Shown here piece after piece: positions 10,943-20,848 of a stretch of DNA of 64,000 bases (positions are counted from its first letter, which is position 1; each line of letters opens with the position of its first letter). Both the position numbers and the translations under genes were made by a program. Location: the NCBI RefSeq assembly GCF_018687785.1, contig NZ_LTBL01000001.1, positions 1 to 64,000 on the forward strand. The letters are read 5' to 3'. Source of the DNA: Methanovulcanius yangii. GTDB lineage: Archaea; Halobacteriota; Methanomicrobia; Methanomicrobiales; Methanomicrobiaceae. The notes under the pieces are model-generated. The model saw only the letters and a program-made list of their open reading frames with translations, was not told the DNA's origin and ran no database searches.

Positions 10943-11580
10943 ATGACGATATTCCTTCAGGTGATGATCATCTTCATAATCATCGACAGTATGATGGTCG
11001 GGAACTACTCCTATGTCTTTGGCGGTTTTATTGTTCTTCTCCTCACCATGGTCCCGATGATCATGGAGCGGGAAGTACATATTACAGTCCCGTGGTGGCT
11101 GACATTTCTCATCGTTCTCTCCCTCTACATCCATATCGGCGGCCAGTATTTTGACTGGTATACCACACTATACCCGTATTACGACAAAATAGCGCATTTC
11201 ATATCGGGAACGACCGTCGCGCTCATCGGATTTACTCTGGTGCTCCTCCTCGATCAATACACCGAGAACAACTTCAACCGTCCGGTCATCATCTTCCTGA
11301 TTGTCATGCTGACGGTAGCAGTCGGCGGGCTCTGGGAGATCTTTGAATATACCGTCGACACATTCCTGGGAATAGAGATGCAGCACGGGCTTGACGATAC
11401 CATGCTGGATATGATCTTCGTCCTCCTGGGGCGGTCATCGTTGCTGCCCTCGGCAATATCTATCTGAGGAAGATTTCAAAACGGGACCTCTCCCGTCTCT
11501 TCCTGGGAAATCCCGACCTTGCGGAGAAGGTCTATGAATGCATTTCAGAACTTCCTGTCCGGCGAAGAAAACAGGAATGA
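10943..11580 (+). CDS. YjdF/DUF2238-like multi-pass membrane protein (one frameshift)
   Basis: About six hydrophobic segments, with YDKIAHFISG and GGLWEIFEYTVD, match the YjdF/DUF2238 inner-membrane family, whose function is unknown. I start at the ATG at 10943, preceded by CGGGGATAT; longer in-frame starts lack a ribosome site. The uninterrupted frame runs into the wrong phase at the GGGG near 11428. Adding one G restores a hydrophilic tail (LRKISKRDLSRLFLGNP) and a stop at 11580, giving about 212 residues. The gene ends 35 bases before the convergent polyprenyl synthetase. Confidence 0.75.
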
Positions 11581-11614
11581 GGTAGAGAGGATTGGGCCAC
11601 AACCATTCACTGAA

Positions 11615-12720
11615 TCACACCTCATAGGCCATATTGACGAGATTTGCACAAATTACGCGGAGCATGAGCTTTCCCGGCGAGGGGGGAATCCGGCGGGAGA
11701 ATGCCGCCCACTCCGCTTCGATATGTCGTATAGCCTCGCCGGAACAGTCTTCCAGGGCTCCCGATGCCCGTACAAGATCGATACCTTCCTGGAGGACGAC
11801 ATCCTGCATCCGGAGTTCGGGTGTGCAGAGGATGGCGGTCAACCGGTCGGAGCGATCCCGGTCCAGCAGATCGAGGGCCCGGAGGATGACATAGGTCGGT
11901 TTGCCGTTTCTGAGATCCTCGCCAGCCACCTTTCCCCATTTTTCGTCGCCGGAGAAGTTCAGCACATCATCGATGATCTGAAAACCGATTCCCATGGTCC
12001 TGCCGAACCGGAGGCAGGCCGCTCTCGTCTCCGGTGTCACGTCCTGCAGGATGCAGGCAAGCTCCGCGACCCCTTCCGTCGCCGATGCCGTCTTGTAGGC
12101 GTACATCTGGAGGATCTGCTCGTCGAGGTGCCCCTCCCGCCACGTCGTCAGAGCGGCGGGGGAGAGATTCCTTGACCAGTAGATGTCCTGCCCCTGGCCG
12201 AGGTGCGCCCGCAAAGAGGTATTGGTCATCAGCCTGAGCACGTCGTGCTTCTGGTCGGGGGTAAGGTCCGGGCAGGACGATACGATGCTTTGAGGAAAGA
12301 AGTAGAGGGTGCTTGCCGCGTTGATGGCAATATCCGTTCCATATCTCTGGTGAATGGTGGTGTCACCCCGCCGGAGCAGCGACTCGTCCTCGATATCATC
12401 GATGATGAGAGCCGCCGAATGAAGGAGTTCGGTCATCACGAAGAGTTTCTCCGTCTCTTCGGTGGACCTGACGCCTACCGCATCGGCTATGAGAATGCCG
12501 AAGATCGGCCGCCAGTGCTTTCCGCCCCGTGAGAGGAGGTCCCAGACCGGTCGCGAGATGGTCTCGGTAAAGGGAGTGTAATCAAGGATGGGTTGTGTCT
12601 CACCGAAGAGAGAGGCGCACCATGCTTCATCGATCTCGCGGGGGAAGAGCTGTTCGAGCCGTTCGTTGATCTTCCCTTCAAATCGTCCGACAAAGTCCGC
12701 TACGTCCGCAATGAATCCAT
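11615..12720 (-). CDS. Polyprenyl diphosphate synthase
   Basis: A trans-prenyltransferase that condenses isopentenyl diphosphate units for archaeal lipid or quinone chains. The substrate-binding region reads RGGKHWRPIFG, the first Asp-rich site is IIDDIEDE, and the second is FQIIDDVLNFSG, with GEDLRNGKPTYVILRAL following. The domain is about 370 residues, the normal size. In the sequence as given it has no start codon of its own in frame and is continuous with the CrtC-like gene upstream. An ATG at 12718-12720 lies one base out of frame; one extra base near 12703 would give a start MDSLRT followed by VADFVG. I favour a separate gene with a one-base error, but a true fusion is not excluded. 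Confidence 0.85.
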
Positions 12721-13879
12721 AGCCGCAGAGTTCCAGCTGGCCGCGTCCGGATACGCCTTCTTCTCCTATCTTCCCCGTGACACTCCCCGACCCTTCCCAG
12801 AGACCGCCGTCCATCCCGATGATCTCGATCTCCTGCTGATCCGTTGCGGGAGAGAAATGCAATATCGCATCGATAGCGGGTATCGCAAACTCCCATTTCA
12901 CCGGGTAGTGAATGTGAGTCCGCGGGCTCTCCCACGTACGAATGGGGCGTGCCGTTATCCGGGGGTGCCATTCTGCAGTGCCGTCCTCAGAAAAGAGGAT
13001 GCAAAATGTTGAGACCGTCTCCTTTGACCGGAGGTTTCGCCGGTGCATGAGCATCAGGCAGCGCCCGTCATCCAGCTGTATGCCGCACCAGTCCCAGCCG
13101 AGAGGATGGTAACAGGGTCGGCCGTCCGTTTCGATACATCCGGTCTCCTCCTGCTCTGTGAGGAACCATTCAGTCCCGCCGGACTGGTAATCGCACCATG
13201 CCTCCCCGGAGACCGGCGCCCCTCCTGCGACACCATTGAGCTTCAGGCGCGGGCAGGTGACATATTCCATGCCGATGGCACCCGACGGCGCGATGGATGA
13301 AAGGTCAGTAAACGGGACCTGGGGAATGAGGGCGCATGACATCATCTCCCCGTGGGTCGGGTCATGGAAGGTGATGATGATCTCCTCGTCAAGAAACGTG
13401 ATTCGGGCGTCGTCCCAAGTCACCGAGAAAGGGGTCTTCTCGGTCTCCATCGTCGTCGGCGGGCAGTTAATGGGGGGATAGAGGCCGTGCTCCTCAATCT
13501 CCCTCCTGATGGTGTCACTGACGTACCTGCTCACGCCGAGTCTGTCCGGGAACGTGTCGAGCTGCCTGAGGTACCAGTTGTGCAGCGACGCATCCACCCG
13601 CACTTCCCGGTGGTGAACGCCCGTTGCCGCATCGACAACAGAGCAGAGATACATCGCACCAGGGCTCCGTATTGCCTCACCCGACGGACCGGCATCATCC
13701 GCAAGCCGGAGTGAAAAGAAACAGATGGTAAAATCCCGCCGGCCAAAATCTTCCCCCTCAAAATAACCCTGTATATACCACCATCGGACAAAGGGGTCGG
13801 CATCCCCGGAGAACATCCGGCGGGCCATATCGGCGGCAAGACCGGGTGGTCCGGTCTTCTCCGCAACTATTCTTTCCAC
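12678..13879 (-). CDS. CrtC-like (carotenoid 1,2-hydratase/lipocalin-fold) protein
   Basis: The region resembles the hydroxyneurosporene synthase (CrtC) family of paired lipocalin-like domains: FVRWWYIQGYFEG near the N-terminus, then GWDWCGIQLDDGRCLMLM and YPVKWEFAIP further on. The family includes water-adding enzymes on terpenoids and structural relatives, and the substrate here is unknown. I choose the GTG at 13877-13879 because a TATA-like box lies about 28 bases upstream, giving a near-leaderless transcript. The frame continues without a stop into polyprenyl synthetase. If one base is missing near 12703, the gene instead ends at 12678 and overlaps the synthetase. Adjacency to a prenyl synthase suggests an isoprenoid role. 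Confidence 0.65.
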
Positions 13880-13902
13880 CTCATTCCCTGAAAGTCGGCA
13901 TG

Positions 13903-13913
13903 CCAAAATATAA
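13903..13913 (-). promoter_or_regulatory. Candidate TATA box of the CrtC-like/prenyl synthase genes
   Basis: The minus strand reads CTTATATTTTGG here, about 28 bases before the GTG start at 13879. This spacing fits an archaeal promoter whose transcript starts at or next to the start codon. It was found by eye. Confidence 0.5.
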
Positions 13914-13988
13914 GATTTCGGAATGTACGATGTCAAAACAACGAAATGGGATGCAATAGAGAGGTGTCGGTCCCATCCTGCCCGTCGG

Positions 13989-16756
13989 TTATTCGGTGCA
14001 GGGGATGTCCTCCGGTGAAATCCTGTGTATGATCCCGTTTCCTCCGTCCATCTCCACCCACTGGCCGTCTTCAAACCGCTCAGTCGCCCGGGTGACCCCC
14101 ACGATGCAGGGAATGCCATACTCCCGAGCGATGATCGACCCGTGCTGGAGGAGCCCCCCACCTCAAGGATGACCCCGCCGGCTGTCAGGAAGAGGGGTGT
14201 CCACCCCGGGTCCGAGGCGCTGATGACGAGAATATCCCCCGGAAAAACCTCTTTTTCAGTCGGATGGTGAAGCACCCTGACCGGACCGCGGGCGGTTCCG
14301 TCGGAGACGCCGTATCCGGAAATCTCTGCCCCGTTATCCTCCCCATCCGTGTTGGGGCGGATGATCCGCCCCGAGGAGTCGATGACCGGTGGGTACCGGC
14401 TGACCCGGTTCATCCTGCCGAAGCGTGTCCGGTTTGCGGCAACGGCGGGCTGCATCCGGACCCCGGGATTGTCGAGTGCGGCCTGGATATCTGCAATGGA
14501 GAGGCAGAAGACCTCATTTGCATGCCCGATCTGGTTCCTGGATGCGAGAATCTCTCCCGCGGCAAGGGCACGCCTGCGCACCCTTGCGGTGACCATGACG
14601 AGGTAATATTTATGATCTTCACGGGTGCCCCCGAAGATGTCGAGCAGGGTCTCCATCCGAACGAAGAGACGTTCCTGCAGCCTGCCTTTTTTCCTGCTGT
14701 AGTCACGCAGGAGGCGGCACGCCTCCTCACGGCGGCGGCGCTCGTTCTCAAACCGCTCCGCGGGTCCCTGCCCCCTGAGATCTGCCTCTCTGTAGGTTCG
14801 TATCTGGGAAAGGGCAAGGAGCGGGTCGTTGGCGTACCCCGGTGATGCAGGATCGATCTCCCGCGGTCCCCGGAACCCGTATTCTTCCATGAAGTCCGTC
14901 CATTCCTTCATGAACTCCTCGGGCATCTCTCCCTGACGAATCCGCTCCGCAAGCATGGTGACGTCGTCGTCGATTTCGCCCCCTGCAAGAAGGGAGAGGC
15001 GTGACAGGGAGAGCGCCATCCCTGTCGTCCGGTTATTCGGGAGGGCACGGTCAACCCTGTCGGCAAGCGCCCGGATGTCATCGGGTGCTCCGGCAAACAT
15101 CCTGCGGACCGTCATGCGGGCGCACTCGGAGTTGATCAGGGTTGCACCGGTCTTCTCCTTCACCCACCAGACGATCAGCCGCCCGGCCTTCTCACAGTAC
15201 TCACTGAACGGGAGATCCTGCAACTCGAGTTCATCGAGTGACGCAAGGAACTCAGCCTCCGATCTCCTGCACTCACGGGATACCGCCTCAGGGGAGAGAA
15301 ATCCCCGTCCCGCATGGAGAAGGAGGTCGCGGGACTGCCAGAGGGAGGCCGCCGTCATGCCCCGGAGAAGAGCCGGACGGACGGGATTTTTCCATGCTGC
15401 GGGGTCGCAGTCCCGTATGATCGCTGCGGAGGAGGTGTCCAGTCCCCCAAACAGAAGGTCGATCATGCGTGGATGCATGATCCACAGGAGATTGGAGATG
15501 TTAAGGTACATCCGTCCCTCCGTCACCTGGGCAATGCCGCAGATTGCATCCCGGCCCGCACAGGAGTTGCCGGTGAGCGACTCTACCGTACAACCCAGAA
15601 TCCCGTCCATCCATGAAGACCCGAGCGGCGAGAGGGCGCCCTGCATCCCGTGTTCGACGAGTGTCAGGTCAAGGTACATCCGTACCGGCTCCCCTCCGCC
15701 GCCGGTCCTCAGGGCTTCCGGCAGCGGCACCATGGTGGTGATGGGGCGGGCTTGGAGGATCATCAAATTGCCGTCCTTTCCTGCCCATTCGACATCGACG
15801 GCATCACCGAATACCTCTTCCGCCTTCAGGACGAGGTCACGCAGAACGAAGGGGTCGTATCCATCCAGGCAGAACCGTTCGCTGTGGTAACCGTGACATT
15901 CCCTCACTCCGCCGCCGGGACGGGCGAAGCAGGCGATCTCCTTCGCCCCGGTCTTCCGGTCGACGATCGTTGACCCCTGCCGGGTGAGCACTAGTTCATC
16001 GGGTGATGTCCGGCCGGTAACGATTGTCTCCCCCAGTCCCCATCCGGCATTGATAACGATCTCCTCCCTGCTGTTGGTGACCGGGTTTGCGGAGAACGCG
16101 ATGCCGGAGATATCGGCGGGAACCAGTTTCTGGACGATGACCGCCATTGCCGGAGGGCCCGGGTCGCGTCGGTGGGCCCTGTGGTAGGAGAGGACCCGGC
16201 CCTCAAATGAAGAGGCAAAGACCCTGCGAATCGCATCCTCGAGCCCGTTCGTCGTCACCCCGATCTCGGTCCGGTAGATGCCCGCAAACGATGCCTCCTG
16301 CTCGTCCTCCGCGGGTGACGACGATCGTACCGCCCAGATGCCGGGATCGGTGCCAAGGCGCCGGAGTGCAGACGCCAGCACCTCTCCCTGAAGTGGAGAA
16401 AACGCAAGGCCTGTGCAGTGATCCTGCAGTGCCTTCACACCGGATTCCGCGATCGGGGTGCCGGATGCCGCCATGGAGCGCCAGACCTCCGTTGCCATCA
16501 CCGATGCGGACCATGACGCAAAGAACGCGGTGGTGAGAACACACCCCGGGGGGACGGGAAGCCCTGCCCTGCACAGCTCCAGGAGGGAGAATGCCTTTCC
16601 ACCAACCTCTTCGATGGCGGCCGACCCCTCGTCACCCGGAAACAGAATCGAGCATCTGGACGAATGTACCCGTGGTTTTCCCGTCGGGAAGTCTACGGGG
16701 TGATGGGGTTCCTGTTCCTGCGCTCCGGACGAATCCGCCGCAGGCGTGTGCTCCAT
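13989..16756 (-). CDS. Rifampin-phosphotransferase-like PEP/ATP dikinase (one frameshift)
   Basis: The N-terminal third is a pyruvate-phosphate-dikinase-type ATP-binding domain: VGGKAFSLLELCRAGLPVPPG, WAVRSSSPAEDEQEASFAGIYRT and DVEWAGKDGNLMILQARPI. A long middle domain follows. The C-terminus is a swivelling phospho-His domain. Order and length (about 922 residues) fit rifampin phosphotransferases (ATP, substrate and His domains) better than PEP synthases, which carry a C-terminal barrel. One C is missing near 14156; restored, the His loop reads GGLLQHGSIIAREYGIP and the gene stops at 13989-13991. The start at 16756 is the nearest ATG before the conserved domain. The substrate is unknown. 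Confidence 0.8.
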
Positions 16757-16890
16757 AGTACAGAAAATCTCTCTGCCTGATGACTTGAATATGCTGGAAC
16801 AGGACCCGTCCGATGAGCGGGGGAGGGATGTGGGGATGCACGAAACATTAGGGCAATGACATCCGATCCGTATAATATCCAAAAAAATAT

Positions 16891-17712
16891 TCAGATGTAT
16901 TCGACACTCAGGGGATCTCTCTTCGGCACTCCTTTGCTCCGGAGCTTGGGTAAACCAAATATCAGTGCGTAATTCGGGAGATAGCCTTTTGGAATATGCA
17001 GTTCCTCCTGGATCGGGAGGTATTCCTCCGCTGCCAGCTTGAGAGTCCCCAGCCAGCATGACCCGACCCCGTAGGCCTTGGCCACGAGTTCGAACCAGGT
17101 GAGGGCGATGGCAGCGTCCGTGACGGCAAATGGGTTGTTGGTGGGTACTGCCGCGAAGATGATATGCGGAGCATTCCGGCAGACGAGGTCGATTCCCTGA
17201 TCATAGGCCTCTATCATTCCGTTGAAGATGTCGGCATACGGGTGATCAGGCTGTTCGCTCATCACTTTTTGCATCCACTCGATGGCAAGGGCGGATATCC
17301 TCCGGACCTTTTCGGTGTCCATGATGACAATGTAGTGGACCTTCTGCCGGTTTGCAGCGGTCGGTGCAAACCGCACGGTCTCCATCACATCGTCAAGGAC
17401 GCGGGGGTCCACCGGCTTTTTGCGGAATTGCCGGATGGACCGGCGGGACTGCATGAACTTGCCGAACTGGTCCGGTTTGATGTCCAGGGCCCGGGGATTG
17501 AAGTTTGCCGGATAGTCTCCTTTGAAATCTACTTTCAGTGCGTCAAAAGGACAGAAAACCTCGCAATGACCACATCTCATGCAGCGTTTCTCCTTGTCTT
17601 CGGTCACCAGAGGATAGTCGCCCTTCTCCATCGAGATAATGAAGGCAGGGCAGACATTGACACAGACTCCGCATTTCGTGCAGTCATCCCTGCTTACGGC
17701 AATGACACTCAT
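16891..17712 (-). CDS. Ferredoxin-nitroreductase fusion protein
   Basis: Residues 1-70 hold two 4Fe-4S motifs, CTKCGVCVNVCP and CMRCGHCEVFCP. The rest is an FMN nitroreductase domain with SRRSIRQFRKKPVD and RFAPTAANRQ, followed by a GVGSCWLGTL segment. Such fusions pass ferredoxin-level electrons to a flavin; the natural substrate is unknown. I use the ATG at 17712, which puts the first cluster at the N-terminus. An ATG at 17808 would add 32 residues, and neither has a clear ribosome site. It is transcribed divergently from the QueG-like gene, sharing a 330-base intergenic region. Confidence 0.85.
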   Translation of the reverse strand: MSVIAVSRDDCTKCGVCVNVCPAFIISMEKGDYPLVTEDKEKRCMRCGHCEVFCPFDALKVDFKGDYPANFNPRALDIKPDQFGKFMQSRRSIRQFRKKPVDPRVLDDVMETVRFAPTAANRQKVHYIVIMDTEKVRRISALAIEWMQKVMSEQPDHPYADIFNGMIEAYDQGIDLVCRNAPHIIFAAVPTNNPFAVTDAAIALTWFELVAKAYGVGSCWLGTLKLAAEEYLPIQEELHIPKGYLPNYALIFGLPKLRSKGVPKRDPLSVEYI

Positions 17713-18045
17713 GGGGGTCATGATGGTGGTGGAGGTGATAAATGCTCTCCTGTGGGAATCAGTGAATCGGTAAAATGCAGTGTATTTTTGGAGATATTCG
17801 TCATTCATGTATGTATTATCAATTTCATCGGATGAAACGAGTGAATATCACCTGGATGCCGTATTCGCCATGATATGTGTTCGTTTAGAACAATCGCGAT
17901 ATGAATGTGGGTTTGAATGATCATCCGTGGGTGCCGGCGGACCGTTGCATCGCCAGGAGGGATGTAGGAATTCCGGTACCGGATAAGAGGCACTGACTTC
18001 CGGAGAATCTTTCAAATACCACTGCGATAGCTCATAGTGATTACA

Positions 18046-18852
18046 ATGGATGAAGATCTCAGGGAGTCGATTCGTCAACGGTGCCGTACAATGGACATCC
18101 CGCTCGTGGGAATCGCCGGTGTGAAGCGGTGGGAGCATCCGCCCTTTACCCCATGGATGCCGGAGGCATTCTATCCGCAGTCCATCTTTCCTGAGGCCAG
18201 GTCGGTGATCGTAATCGGCCTTCCGGTCGACCTTCCTGTCCTTGAGACTGCACCCTCCATCTATTATCACGAGCTCTACACCACTGTCAATACCCTCCTG
18301 GACCAGTATACCTATCGGCTCGCCTCGTACCTGAATGGAGAGGGGTATCCGTCGGTCTTCGTCCCCCGCGACGGCTACGGGAGCATCGATGTCCTGCTCG
18401 AAAACCCCGTTGCCTTCTTTTCTCACCGGCATGCCGCGTACATGGCCGGTCTGGGAACGTTCGGCGTAAATAACATGCTTCTGACCCCGGAATACGGGCC
18501 ACGGGTCAGGTTCGGTTCGGTACTTACAACCGCCGAACTGCCCGAGGACCCGGTCATGGAAGAGGAACTCTGTACCAGATGTATGGAGTGCGTGCTTCGC
18601 TGTCCCGCGGGCGCACTGGAGGAAGGTGAATATCCCGCCGTCCTGACTGACAAGAAGGCATGCGCAGAGAACAGTGAACGCCTCCACCGCAAGCGCATCG
18701 CCCCCTGCGGTATCTGCCTGAAAGTCTGTCCTGTTGGCCGGGATCGGGTGCATTTCCGTCGTGAGGATATCGGCATGTACGCGGATAAGGAGCATTTCCC
18801 TGCCCATCACCGTGCCTGGAAGCATGTCCGGTCATACGGGGGGAAAAAGTGA
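18046..18852 (+). CDS. QueG-like double-cluster 4Fe-4S protein
   Basis: A 268-residue relative of epoxyqueuosine reductase. It has the family's N-terminal region (ARSVIVIGLPVD) and two 4Fe-4S motifs near the C-terminus, CTRCMECVLRCP and CGICLKVCPVGR. Canonical QueG is longer and cobalamin-dependent, and archaea generally do not make queuosine. A different reductase role is therefore likely, as in many methanogen homologues. The ATG at 18046 is preferred over a GTG nine bases upstream. The 3' half is duplicated at 1-232. Confidence 0.8.
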   Translation: MDEDLRESIRQRCRTMDIPLVGIAGVKRWEHPPFTPWMPEAFYPQSIFPEARSVIVIGLPVDLPVLETAPSIYYHELYTTVNTLLDQYTYRLASYLNGEGYPSVFVPRDGYGSIDVLLENPVAFFSHRHAAYMAGLGTFGVNNMLLTPEYGPRVRFGSVLTTAELPEDPVMEEELCTRCMECVLRCPAGALEEGEYPAVLTDKKACAENSERLHRKRIAPCGICLKVCPVGRDRVHFRREDIGMYADKEHFPAHHRAWKHVRSYGGKK

Positions 18853-18953
18853 TTTTGGCGGGGAAGGCCCTCCCCTTCCCCCTCCCCTTCCTCAGTGGGA
18901 ATGTCTCCTCTTTCGGTCGCGGCAGAGGGGTGGTGAATTTCCGTGAACCGGGG

Positions 18954-19514
18954 CTACCTGCCCGCCGGCGTATGCTCCTTCACGAGCCGCATCAGCTCCG
19001 TGAATAACCGGTCCCTCACATCCTGAACGACGAGTGCCTCGTCCAGGGTCAAAAGACAGCTATCCTGTGTCTGATAGCGTGACGGGGAAACCTGAATGGC
19101 ATAGGTGTTGGGAGTCTGATCCCAGAACCAGTCGGCACTCCCGAACTGGATATACTCCGGGTCGTTCCTTGCGATCACACGGAGATCCTCGCAGAGAAGA
19201 TGGCCCCGGCGGCTGTTTTCGATGCAGAATGCCACGTAGGCGATACGGTAGGTTACCCTTCTGACCTGGGTTGCGCCGGGTTGCAGCCGTCTGATAGTGT
19301 GGATGTCCTGCGTTCCTGCATGGACAAAATGGCCGTAGCAGCTCTGGAGTGTGTAGCAGGAGGGCACCCGTGAGAAGGCCCGTATGAGGGGCAGCAGCGG
19401 AGGGTCGATCTCCCCGTTCCTGATGACTGATGTGAGATCCTCCAGAGCCTTCTCGCGGCCCGTGTCGAATCCTGCGAAGGTGATCATGGGGCGGGGAGGG
19501 GTGAACGTCTCCAT
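18954..19514 (-). CDS. Hypothetical protein with distant Taw3/TYW3-like motif
   Basis: A 186-residue protein. REKALEDLTSVIRNGEIDPP followed by SCYTLQSCYGHF recalls the start of Taw3, the archaeal wybutosine N4-methyltransferase, where a short helix precedes a Ser-Cys-Ser-Gly segment. The remainder is not clearly Taw3. I choose the ATG at 19514: a TATA-like TTTATACGG on the minus strand lies about 30 bases upstream and there is no ribosome site, so the message would be leaderless. Function is not assigned. Confidence 0.6.
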   Translation of the reverse strand: METFTPPRPMITFAGFDTGREKALEDLTSVIRNGEIDPPLLPLIRAFSRVPSCYTLQSCYGHFVHAGTQDIHTIRRLQPGATQVRRVTYRIAYVAFCIENSRRGHLLCEDLRVIARNDPEYIQFGSADWFWDQTPNTYAIQVSPSRYQTQDSCLLTLDEALVVQDVRDRLFTELMRLVKEHTPAGR

Positions 19515-19701
19515 AGGGGGGACAATGATTCTTCTCCGTATAAAGGAGTATGGTGGGGGGGTTCGGAGATGCAGGGACGGGAGAACCGGCAACGCGATGC
19601 CTCCCGAAAGGGTCTGCTCTGCTTCATCGGCATCGTATGTCCTTCATCTCCCCGGGGAGGGCGGGTGGTATGGAGAAGGGGGCCCTGATGGCATCTGGTG
19701 C

Positions 19702-20559
19702 TCAGTCCGACGGCGGCGACTCCCTCTTTCTCCACCAGATCTTCACATGATGAGAGTGTCCGGGGATGGTGTATGTGGTGCCGTCACTTCCCATATGGGC
19801 CAGAATATACTGTCGGAGCACGTCCTTCTGGGCCGTGGTGGCTGCAAGGACCTGGGGGGCAAAGTACTCCACGGCTGCCTCGGAGGTCGGGAAGACATAG
19901 GTGTGGGGGAAGGGTACGGATTCGACACTGGGGTAAATCCCCATGCTATAGAGCAGGTTGTATATGATGTCGCATTTCGGCGGGCTGGCAAATTCCCTGC
20001 CGTGGAGTGCCGGCCACAGGGCACATGACATCATCTCCCAGGGGGTCAGGCCCGCAAACCAATAGATGGCGAGATAGTCTGACGAGGCTGCAATCATCGT
20101 CCCGATGGCATCTTTGATATCCGGCACGTTCAGGGAGTTTCTGGCAAAGACGATGTCATATGGCCCATCCAGATCGGCGGAAACATCCACATCCTCCCAG
20201 AGTTTCTGCAGGGTGTCGACGTTTGACACACTTTCGGTCGCTAGGTTCTCCCGGAGTACGGTATACATCCCCCCCGATGGTTCGACGGCGGTGACGTGAG
20301 CGACCTTCCGGGCAAGCGGGATGGTAATTGACCCCGGTCCTGCCCCGATGTCCAGCACGCGGGCAGTGGGGGCCAGAGGAAGGCCGGCGAGAACGGGGTC
20401 GACACGGGCATTACGATGCTCCAGTGATTTCCGGTAATAATCACGTGCCGCATCCTCGTTGTCCCAGTAGGCAGCCCCTGTCTGTTCCATGCTGGCATCG
20501 CGGTACCTGTTCCACTGCCGCTTCCATTTTGTATTCCAGTCTGTCGCATTCAAAGTCAT
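19702..20559 (-). CDS. Class I SAM-dependent methyltransferase
   Basis: A 285-residue protein with motif I ARVLDIGAGPGSITIPLARK, an acidic motif II in VTAVEPSGG, and motif IV near DGPYDIVFARNSL. It resembles small-molecule methyltransferases of the UbiE/Methyltransf_25 type. The substrate is unknown. GGAGAAGAG lies immediately upstream of the ATG at 20559. It is divergent from the ATP-grasp gene, with a 289-base gap holding no other gene. Confidence 0.85.
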   Translation of the reverse strand: MTLNATDWNTKWKRQWNRYRDASMEQTGAAYWDNEDAARDYYRKSLEHRNARVDPVLAGLPLAPTARVLDIGAGPGSITIPLARKVAHVTAVEPSGGMYTVLRENLATESVSNVDTLQKLWEDVDVSADLDGPYDIVFARNSLNVPDIKDAIGTMIAASSDYLAIYWFAGLTPWEMMSCALWPALHGREFASPPKCDIIYNLLYSMGIYPSVESVPFPHTYVFPTSEAAVEYFAPQVLAATTAQKDVLRQYILAHMGSDGTTYTIPGHSHHVKIWWRKRESPPSD

Positions 20560-20848
20560 CTCTTCTCCAAATATCCCATCTCAGAGTATTTCCTCCCGCA
20601 CCGGCTGACAGCTGCAGGCAGATGCGGATGGCCCGGCAAAACCTGCCGTGCACAGCGTACATGGCAGAATGGAGTGTTCGGACAGATAAATGTGGCAGAC
20701 CCTTCCCGGTGCGACACCGGCAAGCAGTCACCGGCGATGCATCCCCATGGGGGCTGAGAAGATGTCCGGGGGGCCGGGAGGGTGAATACCGCCTCTTCCG
20801 GCATTCTTTTGCCATTCGTCCTGCAAATGAATACAGGACTGATGAGGT

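Noticed and set aside
11615-17059. Single 1814-residue open frame across 11.6-17.1 kb
   Set aside because: It joins three unrelated proteins only because one base is missing in the phosphotransferase His domain near 14156. Restoring it gives a stop at 13989 and separates the phosphotransferase.
17848-18825. 325-residue minus-strand frame
   Set aside because: It lies opposite the QueG-like gene, has no recognisable domain, and is a shadow of its codon bias.
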